Source: Corbicula japonica
Taxonomy: Eukaryota; Mollusca; Bivalvia; Venerida; Cyrenidae
Direction of reading: 5' to 3'
Length of the DNA stretch: 64,000 nt
Assembly (NCBI GenBank): GCA_038501625.1
Contig: JAZAYU010000006.1
Coordinates: 12,092,638 to 12,156,637 of the forward strand
This document shows, one piece after another, positions 40,930 to 52,344 of the stretch. A program made the translations under genes and the position numbers. Position 1 is the stretch's first letter, and every line of letters begins with the position of its first letter. Under the pieces are notes generated by a model that had not been told where the DNA came from, did no database searches, and saw only the letters and a program-made list of their open reading frames with translations.

Positions 40930-42832
40930 AAAATCCAACTATAAATAACAAAGTTATGGACCGGACATGATTTAGGTTTAAGGCCATGCTGTGACCTTGA
41001 CCTTCAAGGAAGCGACCCAAATGTTGTCTGACACATGGCCTCGATATGGTAATCATTTTTGTGAAATAATGTTTAAATCCAACAATAAAAAACAGAATTA
41101 TAGACAGGACACAATATTGCTTGAAGGTCATGCTGTGACCTTGACCTTCAAGGTAGCAACCATTTTGGTGACCATTTCTGTGAAATAATTTTAAAATCCA
41201 AGTTGTCATGGTGAACATTTGTGCCAAGTTATTTAAAAATCCAATGAGAAATAATAATTTTACTGCCAAGACAAGATAATTCTATTTTTAGTAATAGTGA
41301 CCTAGTTTTTGGACCCAGATGACCCATATTCGAAGTCGTCCGAGAAATTACTGGGACAGACATCCTGACCAAGTTTCATGACAATCAAAGCAAAAATGTG
41401 ACCGCTAGAGTGTTAACAACAAAATTCTATTTTTAGTACCAGTGACCTAGTTTTTGGACCCAGATGACCCATATTCCAACTCGTCCAAGAAATCATTGGG
41501 AAAAACATCCTGACCAAGTTTCATGACAATCGGAGCAAAAATGTGACCGCAAGAGTGTTAACAAGAAAATTCTATTTTTAGTAATAGTGACCTAGATTTT
41601 GGACCCAGATGAACCATATTCGAACTCGTCCGAGAAATTAATTAGAGAGACATACTGACCAAGTTTCATGGCAATCGGAGCAAAAATGTGACGGCTAGAG
41701 TGTTAACAAGAAAATTCTATATTAAGTAACAGTGACCTTGACCTTGGACCAACCGACATGGGTATTGTACTTGACACATCGCCTTGTCATGGTGAACATT
41801 TGTGCCGAGATATTTTAAAAGCCAATGAGAAATAACAAATTTACAGCCAAGACAAGATAATTCTATTTTTAGTAACAGTAACCTAGTTTTTGGACCCAGA
41901 TGACCCATATTCGAACTTGTCCGAGAAATTACTGAGACAGACATCCTGACTAAGTTTCATGACAATCGGAGCAAAAATGTGACCGCTAGAGTTTTAACAA
42001 GAAAATTCTATTTTTAGTACCAGTGACCTAGTTTTTGGACCCAGTTGACTCATATTGGAACTCGTCCAAGAAATCATTGGGACAAACATCCTGACCAAGT
42101 TGCATTGCAATTTGAGCGAAAATGTATTCACAAAAAGGTGAAATATGCATATCAGGAATCGCCACATTCAGAAAAAACAGCCTCCCCACACAGTCAAGAA
42201 GAAGAGAGGGGGAGAGAGCATGGTTAATAAAATAATCAGTTTCAAAAAAGACACCACTAACAATAAACAAAAATGAGAACCCGAGGGGTTACCGCCTTGG
42301 AACGGTCAGTGGCAAATCAAATTGCCACTGGGGGGTTTAAACCAGGTTCTAGGGTGCACCAACCTCACACTTGCCCCAACAGGTTCTCATATCACAAAAC
42401 AAGTACAAGTTGTCTTGGTGAAAAGACTCCAACCCACTTATCTGCTTAACAATGTTGCTGTTTACAAGAAAATTCTATTTTTAGTAACAGTGACCTAGTT
42501 TTTGGACCCAGATGACCTGTATTTGAACTCATCAGAGAAATTATTGGGACAAATATCCTGACCAAGTTCCATGACAATCGGAGCAAATATGTGATCGCAA
42601 GAGTGTTAACAAGAAAATTCTATTTTTAGTAACAGTGACCTAGTTTTTGGACCCAGATTACCCATATTTGAACTCGTCCAAGAAATCATTGGGACAAACA
42701 TCCTGACCAAGTTTCAAAACAATGAAGGCAAAAATGTGACCGCTAGAGTGTTAACCAACTAAGTGTGGACGGACGACGGACATTCATCAATCCTAACAGC
42801 TCACCCTGAGCCAGCTCAGGTGAGCTAAAACG
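40930..42832 (+). repeat. 145-bp tandem array with hairpin tail
   Basis: ctatttttagta recurs at 41282, 41427, 41572, 41717 (variant), 41862, 42008, 42475 and 42620. The spacing is 145-146 except for one 467-base interval holding the family-3 insertion. Units at the left read gtgaccttgaccttcaagg instead. The end has ggacggacgacggaca, then agctcaccctgagc/gctcaggtgagct and taaaacg. Confidence 0.8.
42137..42457 (+). repeat. Family-3 repeat inserted in the 145-bp array
   Basis: Starts ggtgaaatatgcatatcagg. Subtracting one 145-bp unit from the interrupted interval gives an insert of about 322 bases. Confidence 0.8.
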
Positions 42833-43505
42833 TTATGGGCTGGACACGATGCTGCTTGAAGGTCATGCTGTGACCTTGACCTTCAAGTTAGCGAGCCAAA
42901 TGTTGCGTGCAAAATGTCGTCTCATTATGTTGATCATTTCTGTGAAATAATTTTAAAACACGACTTCAAATAAGAAAGTAATGGGTCTGACACGATTTTG
43001 GTGCAAGGTGACACTGTGACCTTGACCTTCAAGGTAGTGACCCAAGTGTTGTGCACTACAAGTCCTCTCATTATGGTGATCATTTCTGTGAAATAATTTA
43101 AAAATCCGACTTCAAATAAAAAAGTTATTGGCCGGACACAATTTTGGTGCAAGGTCATGCTGTGGCCTTGACCTTCACGGTAGCGACCCAAATGTTGAGC
43201 GCGACACGTCATCTCATAATGGTGATTATTTCTGTGAAATAATTTTAAAATCTGACTTCAAATAAAAGTTATGGGCGGGACATGAATTTGGTTCAAGGTC
43301 ATGCTGTGACCTTTACCTTCAAGGTAGCAGCCCAAATGTTGCACGCTACACGTCGTCTCATTATGATGATCATTTCTGTGAAATAATTTTAAAATCTGAC
43401 TTGAAATAAAAAAAGTTATGGGCCGGACACGAATCGGGACATACGGACTGACGGACAACCTGGCGACAATATGCTCTCCCGAATTTCTTAGGGGAGCATA
43501 ATAAA
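42833..43505 (+). repeat. 145-bp tandem array, second variant, with another hairpin tail
   Basis: ctgtgaccttgaccttc at 42868, 43014, 43160 and 43304 (spacing 144-146). The tail has catacggactgacggaca, then atgctctccc ... ggggagcat and aataaaa. Confidence 0.8.
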
Positions 43506-44045
43506 AAATATAATAAAAATTTGTCTCCAAAATGGCAAAATGCAGTTAAATGAAACTTTGCATAAATGAATGTTTTTTTTGTAACTCTATTTAATATCTG
43601 TTAAGTTAGAACAGAAAAAAAGCCCACATTTGTTTTATTATGCAGACAAAGTATCTCCTTTTAAAATTCATTCAATTATGGAAAGAGAAATCAACATTTT
43701 AATTCCTTGTGACCAGCAAATTCAAGGTTAAACACAATTTTACAAATATTGTATACATTTGTTAGACAAAATGAGCTCACATATTGTCGCTATAATATTA
43801 CTCATGAGCACAATTAAAAATGATGTTTTGTGCTGTAGAGGACTGTAGATGGCCCGTAATTTAGGACTGTAGGCAATCCTTAACTTAGGAGGACTTTAGA
43901 CAGCACTTCACTTTCAGGTATAATGAGTTTGTACAAGTGTGAGAATTCAAACCACACAGGTATTTAACTATGGAATAAATAACTATGGAATAATTATCTA
44001 AATGAGGAAATGCATTCTCATTCTCATGCAAAAATATGCATAGAC

Positions 44046-44280
44046 AACCCTTTCCTCCATATATACGCATTTTTACGCGTGTGTGACCAGTGTAGATCCA
44101 GATCAACTGGCACATATGTGCCGTCTGATCAGGATCTGCACTGGTCACTTTTTGGTCTGAAATAAAATATCAAAAAGCAAACAGTGCAGATCCTCATCAG
44201 ATGGCACAGATGTGCCCACTGATCTGGATCTAAACTGTTTGCCCCTGCAATAAAGGTGTATCTATGGTGGGAAGGGTTAA
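44046..44280 (+). mobile_element. Family-1 MITE, near full length
   Basis: accctttcctccatatatac ... ggtgggaagggTTAA with both mirrored halves. Confidence 0.8.
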
Positions 44281-44563
44281 ACTGAATCCATTGTAAAATA
44301 CACACAGCTAGCTAGAATCGAGCAAGGAATCAACAAGAAAAACACAAAATATATATCTGTTTTATTTATTTGTACTGGCTGTACATGAGAAAAAAATACC
44401 TAAATACAACAGTGTCATCACAGTAGTCATCATCATAAACATCATCATGTTATCATATATGGAAGTTTGTTAGGAAACCAGAAAATATAAATGCCAAAAA
44501 CTGTACAGCAGAAAATGCCATGAAAAGACTTGGCTGGTTGAAATGTAATTGTTTACCAGAAAG

Positions 44564-44793
44564 ATTACTCCATAAATCCAGGTTTAATTGTATGTGTGAA
44601 CAGTGTCGATCCAGATCAGCAAGCACATCTGTCACATCTGATTAGGATCTATATTGTTTATTTCTTGGTAAGAAAACCCTAATGAATCAAAGAACAAACA
44701 GTCTAGATCTTGATCAGATGGAACACATATGCCACCTGATCCTTTTTGTACATATGATAAAACCTGTATAATTATATGGAGGAAAAAGGTTAA
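44564..44793 (+). mobile_element. Family-1 MITE
   Basis: ttactccataaatcc ... atatggaggaaaaaggTTAA. Confidence 0.75.
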
Positions 44794-45140
44794 ATACAAG
44801 TCAGTAAAAACTTTGTTTTTAAATGACAAACTAATTTTTTGTTACCTCTTTTTCAGTATTGTTATAGAAATGTGATTGCATCAATTAACCATTGTTGAAA
44901 TTTCTAAAGAAATTATGGAAATATCTAAAACTATCAAAAATGCAAGTATCTTACAGATTTCGAAAAAAAACTACAACCAAAAACAATGCCAAAAACAAGA
45001 ACTTGAAATAATGGTGATTTAATGTTTCATTTTCGAAAAGCCTGAGTTCAGCCCTTATTAATTTAATTATAAATAATCATAATGAAGCCATACTGAATAC
45101 ATGTATATGCTTTTGCTGTACTGTCAGTATCTTTACAATT

Positions 45141-45366
45141 ATTAACCTCTTACTACTTCATAGATAAAGTTTATTTCTCAAGGATCTACACTGGTCACTT
45201 TAAAATTCATTAGGTTACATTAAATCTTATTTCTGACAGAAAAGCAAACTGTGTAGATCCTGAAAATAAAAACTGCACAGATACATGTATCTACACTGTT
45301 CGCAGATTGGAAACCAGTCTCAAATCTCAAGCATCTGATTGGCTGAAATGGCGACTGGTCGCCATT
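45141..45366 (+). mobile_element. Family-1 MITE joined to a half family-2 MITE
   Basis: Family-1 sequence (45141-45304) ends at ctacactgttcgca. A family-2 left half (45305-45366) follows, cut off after the core. Confidence 0.6.
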
Positions 45367-45520
45367 GAAGAAAATATTTTACAACATGAAACAAGTAATG
45401 GACGGATGTTTTTGGAAGATATTTGATTTCCAAACTGTATGACGGAACAAGTAAGTAAATATTATGGTCATTCTGTTTGATTACAAGTCATAACAACACT
45501 GACCTGATTAAAGGTTTTTA

Positions 45521-45878
45521 CCGTTTCCTCCATATATACCATATTCATTTTATCACATCTCCAAACAGTGTAGATTCAGATCAGATAGCAGATCTGGGCT
45601 GAAGGTTATAAACTGAGATTGGAAACCAGTCTTAAATCTCAAGCATCTGATTGGCTGAAATGGTGACTGGTTGCCATTTCAGCCAATCAGATGCTTGAGA
45701 TTTGAGACTGGTTTCCATGCTCAGTTTTATAACCTTGAGCACTGTGCTCTCTGATAAGCATTTTTGTCTTACTTAAAAAAGCAAACACTGTTGATCCTGA
45801 TGGCACAGATGTGGCAGCTGATCTTGATCTACACTGGTCACCCATGCATAAAGGCTTATATATAGAGGAAATGGTTAA
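45521..45878 (+). mobile_element. Family-1 MITE with a family-2 MITE nested in it
   Basis: Family-1 ends are ttaccgtttcctcc and gaggaaatggTTAA. A complete family-2 copy occupies 45597-45741. Confidence 0.85.
45597..45741 (+). mobile_element. Nested family-2 palindromic MITE, 145 bp, CTG duplication
   Basis: GGCTGAAGGTTATAAA ... TTTATAACCTTGAGCA, flanked by CTG at 45594-45596 and 45742-45744. Removing the insert and one CTG restores the family-1 consensus. Confidence 0.88.
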
Positions 45879-46009
45879 TACCTGTCTTCCTTGAGCCATC
45901 AAGGCACTACTGTGGTGTTTTCCATAAGATTTTATCTTCTTAACAACATAGTTAAATCCTACAGGAAACCATTTAATTCAAGTGACCATTTTCAGAATTA
46001 CTTATATGT

Positions 46010-46218
46010 TTAACCCTTTCCTCCATAGATACACATTCATTGCATGGGCCGTCTGATCAGGATCTGCACTGTTGGCTTATGATTTGTTAGCTTATTTCTG
46101 ATCAAAATGCGACCAGACCAGTGCAGATCCTAATCAGACGACACGGATGTGCTGGCTGATCTGGATCTAAAATGGTGGCACATGGGTAAAAATGCGTATT
46201 TATGGAGAAAAGGGTTAA
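46010..46218 (+). mobile_element. Family-1 MITE with TTAA at both ends
   Basis: TTAAccctttcctcc (46010) to ggagaaaagggTTAA (46215-46218). Confidence 0.85.
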
Positions 46219-46458
46219 GCGAATAGTTATGTAGTTTCTGTTAATATTTACATGGGTGAAATATTAGTGAGAAATCGGTTCCTGAAGAGTTTACATTCCA
46301 CCTATAAGCACTATATATATCTGACTTAATAAGGAAAAGGTAGACAAAAACATTGTACTACAATATTATATCAAATATAACGCATCACAACTTCTTTGTA
46401 AAAAGACAAAATATCAAAGTAAACAAATAAAGTACAAAATTGTTCAAAGGCACATGAA

Positions 46459-46531
46459 TTTCATTTAAATACAATGTAAGTTTTTCATTTAAATACAATG
46501 TAAGTTTTTCATTTAAATACAATGTAAGTTT
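46459..46531 (+). repeat. 24-bp minisatellite, three copies
   Basis: catttaaatacaatgtaag recurs at 46462, 46486 and 46510, exactly 24 bases apart. Confidence 0.85.
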
Positions 46532-46539
46532 ATCAAATA

Positions 46540-47200
46540 CAAAATATCAAAAATCAATGAATAATTTATGAGGAAAATATTCATGTACAGTATATGTTGC
46601 ATAATAAATTAGTAACAGTAACAAAGTAATAATACAACCACAGGCTAACAAAAACATCTAATAAAACACTGTCCCCCAATAAATGCATTAATTTTATATA
46701 ATAACAAACGAAATAAGGAAAACTGATTTCCAAATATAACAAATCGTAATTACACACTTCTCCACCTTTAATCTATAGCCACACGCAAATACATATTATG
46801 TAGGCCAGCAATATTCACGGTAATACCCTACTCTTCCGCCACATCCCTCAAAGATGAAATACAAATATTTCCACAAGCGATTGAGCACAGTGGTATTAAG
46901 CATCTTCAAAACTTAAATTCATGTTTTAGGATGTAGTCTGCGATGGTTTTGTTAAGACAATATAACTGTAACATTTCCAAGGAAGATTTTAGAAAACTAA
47001 AGTTGCATTTTAAAATGCCAACAAAACTTACAGGGACAAACAAAACACAACAGGCGAGAAGCACCAAAAAAGTCTAAAAACAAAATGCACAAACGATACT
47101 AACAAAAAGTTAACATAACAGTTTAAATAGAATTACAGTCCTCAGCCAACCAAGACAGAACTATACATGGCTACACTGACACCCATCCAATACAAAGGAA
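46540..47200. other. AT-rich non-coding stretch
   Basis: No gene, RNA or repeat family recognised. Confidence 0.35.
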
Positions 47201-47201
47201 A

Positions 47202-47425
47202 TTAACCCTTTACTCCAAATATATAGGTTTCATTGCATGTGTAAGCAGTGTAGATCCGGATCAATCGAAACATTCTTGCCATAGACCAGGAAATACACTG
47301 TTCACTTTAAGATTAATTAGCTTATTTATATTTACTGTGATCTTCGCAGATCCAGATCAGATGGCATGGACAAGTCATGAGATCTGGATCTACACCTTAT
47401 CGCACACACATTTAAATGTGCATTA
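47202..47425 (+). mobile_element. Family-1 MITE, right end decayed
   Basis: TTAAccctttactcc start and mirrored gatccagatcagatgg; the right terminus is lost. Confidence 0.65.
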
Positions 47426-47661
47426 CAGATTAAACATTTAAATGCAGAGAAGTCTCTGATAAGACATGACGGATGTGATTGCACGGAAGATGCATCTACA
47501 CTCGTGAAAATCATACCAACGAGCTCTCATACTGTGTTTGCTTGAAACTGAATATTTCTGAAGGTTTTGCTCTGAAGTGGTTACAAGATGCATCTGTCTC
47601 ATTTAGATCTTACCAACTGATCAAACAATGAATTCAAAATGGGTGACAGATGTTGTACTTA

Positions 47662-47903
47662 TTAACCCTTTCCTCCATATACACACATTTATGGCATGGG
47701 TGAACAGTTTAGATCCAGATCAGCCAGCACATCTGTGCCATCTGATTAGGATTTGCCCAGTTTGCTATTTGATTTATTGGGTTATTTCTGACCAAAATGT
47801 GACCAGTGCAGATCCTGATCAGACGGCATGGATGTGCTGGCTGATCTGGATCAACACTGGTCGCACACATGTAAAAATGCGTATATATAGAGGAAAGGGT
47901 TAA
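47662..47903 (+). mobile_element. Family-1 MITE, full length (242 bp), TTAA both ends
   Basis: TTAAccctttcctccatata ... tatagaggaaagggTTAA; one of the best copies for a consensus. Confidence 0.88.
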
Positions 47904-48535
47904 ATTGGACCAGAACAGCAACAGAACATCAGCAACACTGTTATATGTACATAAAATAGCATACACGTCAGGTATTATAGATACATGGAATATAAATCAA
48001 AATACATGTAATGAAGAGTTGGTTTACTTGTTTTCAAGCTGTTTCAATTAGTAGAATTACTGTTTTGTTAGTGTAATTAAAATAGCAATGTCTCTTAAGT
48101 TCACCATTTGGAAATATCTGTCCTGCAAACTTTAATAAAGTTAATAAACAGTAATGTTTTTCATAAATACCAAAATGACTTCATCCCTCTATTAATTTGT
48201 GTGTTTGAATGTGGGCTGAACTACCAATTGTTTAAAGAGGAGTTTTCTGGAGTGTTATGAATGAAATGTGAATGGTTTTTGCTACGGATCTACAGTAAAC
48301 TGTTACCCAGTACTATATGTAAACCTAGTACTATATGTAAATATTATGCCAGAGAAGCAGACCTTTATTTAATTCAAAGAAAGTCAAGCCTGTTGCAAAC
48401 ATTAGAACCTAATCCTTTACTTCTTATTTATAACATTAAATGCATCTTGAATAGATTGGGGACAAACTATACAAAATATTTAACAGTGACAGAACACTCT
48501 TTGTATTGCTTTTCTATTTTGTTTTTGTATCTTAC

Positions 48536-48724
48536 TAACCTATTGCATACTAGTTTTAGCTGGCAAATCTATGCTGTCTGATCAGGATCTACACTGTTTG
48601 CTTTTAGATTTGTTGTGTTATTTCTGACCAAGAAACATCCAGTGTAGATTCAGATCAGATGGCACGAATGTGCTGGCTGATCTGGATTTACACATAAACC
48701 CAATATATGTGGAGTACAGTTAAT
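48536..48724 (+). mobile_element. Family-1 MITE, diverged
   Basis: ctgatcaggatctacactg and gctggctgatctggat blocks; the end gtggagtacagTTAA is altered. Confidence 0.6.
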
Positions 48725-49025
48725 TAGCTACCTACATCTTCTTACCACAATACTGCTGTAACGTAAGGTAGAGGAAAGCTAACAGATTCCCCACAGAGTA
48801 ATGTTTAGAGACAACATTAACATGCAGTTAATATTCACAATATCTAGGGAGCAGCTATAAATACACCTGTACCCATAAGCCACCACTACACGGTTTAACG
48901 TTTTATTTTTGATTAATGGTTACACTGTTTTATTTCCATTAAAGGTTACACTATATTATTCCATGTAGACGAGACAACATTTTTCCTCCATGCACTTAGT
49001 AACGTAGTTCTGTAAGGGGAGATAA

Positions 49026-49109
49026 TTAACTATCCCAAGCTTCCCAGCATGCACCTAGCACTGAAGAAAGTGAAGCGGATCGAGCCACCTTTAGAGACGT
49101 GTCGCAGTC
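49026..49109 (-). CDS. Candidate alternative last exon, perhaps of the CCDC88 gene
   Basis: A strong acceptor (ctatttttgacag) is followed by 27 open codons (DCDTSLKVARSASLSSVLG...) and TAA, in a stretch with clearly higher GC than its surroundings. Read in phase 0 it could follow the CCDC88 exon ending at 58677, which also ends in phase 0. No other gene on this strand is visible between it and CCDC88, except across the N gap. Function is unknown. Confidence 0.3.
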   Translation of the reverse strand, partial: DCDTSLKVARSASLSSVLGACWEAWDS

Positions 49110-49528
49110 CTGTCAAAAATAGAAAATACTAAACCTATAAACGTGCTCATACATTAAATAAATGATTTTGCAGTTATACAGAATTAAATTTTAACTTCTG
49201 AAGTAAAACCAAATAGTGAAATAAAAGAGATTGTTAAATGCATTCCAAGTGAAAGAAGAATAAAGTAACATTACAAAATAATGAAATTAAATGCAATTAT
49301 TAACTGAAAAAAAAGAGTTATAAATGCATTCTTCTTAAATGTTAATGAATACAGACATGCAATGCATGCTTTATATTTAAAGATTCACCTTCATTCAATA
49401 TGCAGAATTTTTTCCCAAAATTGGATTTAAAACTTTAACCCTCTAAATCAACTTAGGACTAACCTCTTTTCAAATATCAGCCAGTTTATTCATAATTCAC
49501 TAATGTGTTTTTTCAAAAACTTTTGAAC

Positions 49529-49620
49529 AAGATCATAAAACTTAGACTGGAATCCAGTCTTGAAATTCCAGTCTTGAAGATTCTAGCTTGTGATTGGTCG
49601 GTTGAGAGAACTGAGCTCAA
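49529..49620. mobile_element. Family-2 related fragment
   Basis: aagatcataaaacttagactgg with a different core (cttgtgattggtc), shared with the 52.2-kb copy; a subfamily. Confidence 0.45.
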
Positions 49621-49749
49621 TTTAAACCTGTACCTTGTGTTTGGAGACTGCCCTTGAACCCTGATTGGTTCAAACTGAGCTCAGTGAATAAACTGACCAA
49701 TCAAAGGACAGAGTATGGTAATCGAGAATAAAGATGTATCTAGAATAAG

Positions 49750-50500
49750 TTGAAGAAAGGGTTTATACAATGCAGCAATATGTATTTTACAAATGAAGAA
49801 TAAATATTTTGTTATAATTAGTGCAGTTTATTTCTCAGTCATGAACATGCTAATGAAGTAGTACTTCCTTTTCTCTGTCATTTAAAATATCACGTACAAC
49901 AAAGTAACAAGATAAGTACACCAGGTGCAAATAATGGTTATGTGCACGTTTGTTGACAATGCTGTATTATTTTGTACAGCTCACACGCAATCTTTCTGAT
50001 TTTTGTCAGAATGATTTTTAGCAATTTCAATTTTAGAAAACTACAAGCAATACAGTGCAGTGAACAAACCCCACCAATAATTTACTGTGTAAAATTCTTC
50101 TCAAATATGTAAAATTTATTAAATATAATTGTCTAATAAAGTAGTAGAAAATAAGTGCTTCTAAATGTAAGTTTTCATTAGAAATACTTTTTTAAATAAA
50201 AAATCGACCTTGCAAGAAAACATAAAGACACTTGTTCAAATTCTATCTATCTAGTATATATATATATATAAATAAGTTTCATAGGATACTTTAACAAAAA
50301 AAGGTCATTTTTTGGAATAAATGAATGACAGTATCTACATGAAGTCTCTAAAGGTGACAGGAAATGATAATTATTCAGCATATTCTCAGGAGTATGGTTA
50401 TCATTTCATGGGATGCAAAACAACAGTATCATCTTCACAGATATTTATGGCGTACAATAGTTTTACTCCCATATTTGGCACATCATGACAAAACAGGGCT
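49750..50500. other. AT-rich stretch with (ta)n microsatellite
   Basis: A tatatatatata run lies near 50255-50270. No gene recognised. Confidence 0.4.
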
Positions 50501-50514
50501 TATATTGCCTTTGC

Positions 50515-50605
50515 AGTAAGTGTAGATCCTGATCAGATTGATGACTTACACAGTCTGAAAGGGATCTTAAATGGGAAATGGGTTCTAGATGAATTAAAGG
50601 GTTAA
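50515..50605 (+). mobile_element. Family-1 MITE remnant
   Basis: gtgtagatcctgatcagatt and gaattaaagggttaa only. Confidence 0.45.
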
Positions 50606-50943
50606 GACTGCTTCACTGACTAAATGGCGAACAGGGTAGTTCCTCAGATCAGACTAGGCAGGCTGATCTAAGGGTCTACCATGGTTGCACAGGCCATAAG
50701 CCCCATCATCGCATGGGATTGTTACATATTTTGATTTAGTGTATACATAAAGAGCCAATATAATTCTTTTAACATGGTTTCAGTTTACAATTACATTTTA
50801 ATTATCCGTTTTGGTCAGTTTATTATCAAGATCAGTAATTCAATCCAAAATGGCAAACTGTATCTTTATAATCAAACTGTGAAACAGAATTGACAGAAAA
50901 ATGGCACCTTGAAATATGGAACTGTGCATCATCAAACGATATT

Positions 50944-51179
50944 TTACTCACTGGGATATGGCTGTTATCCCATGATTGAACAGTGTAGATCCACATCAGT
51001 CAGCAAATCTGTGCCATCAGCATTCTGATCAGGATCTATACTGTTCACTTTTGATTCATTTGGTAATTTTTGACCAAGAAATGAAAAGCCTGATCAGACA
51101 GCATGGATGTGCCAGCTTATATGGATCTTTACTGTTAGCACACATAATACAACCTGTATATCATGGCCCAGGAGTAAAT
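50944..51179 (+). mobile_element. Family-1 MITE
   Basis: ttactcactgggatatggc ... ccaggagtaaatta, with both gatcc/ggatc halves. Confidence 0.65.
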
Positions 51180-51440
51180 TATTATGAAATTAATTTTTTT
51201 ATCTACTTAAATTTCTGACAGAATAAACTGATTTTACATTATATCACAATGCAGTCAGGATAATGGAAATACTTAAAAAAAAACCTTTAAATTATAAAGC
51301 TACTATGGACAGGAAAAATGTGCCAACTAATGGCAAAAGCTTGGCTGAACAATACACAAAAAATTTTCTACTCAATTCCAGCTTTTGATAAATTCAACTT
51401 AAAATGCATAAAGCGATTATTTGGAAAAGGTAGGCAAAGA

Positions 51441-51940
51441 NNNNNNNNNNNNNNNNNNNNNNNNNNNNNNNNNNNNNNNNNNNNNNNNNNNNNNNNNNNN
51501 NNNNNNNNNNNNNNNNNNNNNNNNNNNNNNNNNNNNNNNNNNNNNNNNNNNNNNNNNNNNNNNNNNNNNNNNNNNNNNNNNNNNNNNNNNNNNNNNNNNN
51601 NNNNNNNNNNNNNNNNNNNNNNNNNNNNNNNNNNNNNNNNNNNNNNNNNNNNNNNNNNNNNNNNNNNNNNNNNNNNNNNNNNNNNNNNNNNNNNNNNNNN
51701 NNNNNNNNNNNNNNNNNNNNNNNNNNNNNNNNNNNNNNNNNNNNNNNNNNNNNNNNNNNNNNNNNNNNNNNNNNNNNNNNNNNNNNNNNNNNNNNNNNNN
51801 NNNNNNNNNNNNNNNNNNNNNNNNNNNNNNNNNNNNNNNNNNNNNNNNNNNNNNNNNNNNNNNNNNNNNNNNNNNNNNNNNNNNNNNNNNNNNNNNNNNN
51901 NNNNNNNNNNNNNNNNNNNNNNNNNNNNNNNNNNNNNNNN
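51441..51940. other. Assembly gap, 500 N
   Basis: An exact run of 500 Ns, probably a placeholder of unknown true length. ORFs drawn through it are meaningless. Confidence 0.99.
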
Positions 51941-52191
51941 AACCCTAGCCCATGAAAAGCTTGCTTTATACATTACGCAGGCAACAGAACAGTGTTACTA
52001 TGTACCAAATACAATATGGGTGTCACACCTGATAGTTGTCCCTTGACCTTGGATGGGGTTATACTTCGATACTAGAGGTGTATATGCTTGAAATGGTGAA
52101 AAAACATTCATTGGTTAAGCAGAAATCACTGTAAAAAGAACAATTGTGCTGGCAAAGAAAGGTCACTATCATTATTTATATTGTAATCCAG

Positions 52192-52337
52192 GGCATGAGA
52201 TCATAAAACTGAGGTAGGAGACCAGTCATGAGTTTCTGGCTTGTGATTGGTTAGTTTACAGACTGGCCTAAATTTCAACCAATCAGCTGCTTGAAGTTGC
52301 AGGTTGGTTTCCAGACTCAGTTTTATGACCTGGGTTC
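52192..52337 (+). mobile_element. Family-2 subfamily MITE, 146 bp, CAG duplication
   Basis: ggcatgagatcataaaac ... gttttatgacctgggttc, flanked by CAG at 52189-52191 and 52338-52340. Its core differs from the main subfamily. Confidence 0.7.
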
Positions 52338-52344
52338 CAGTATA

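Noticed and set aside
47628..47966. Recurring ORFs with 'SVDPDQPAHLCRLI' type peptides here and at 2.7, 9.9, 22.1, 44.0 and 58.0 kb
   Set aside because: They are translations of the family-1 MITE halves on either strand, not proteins.
51318..52046. ORFs spanning the N run
   Set aside because: Artefacts of translating Ns.
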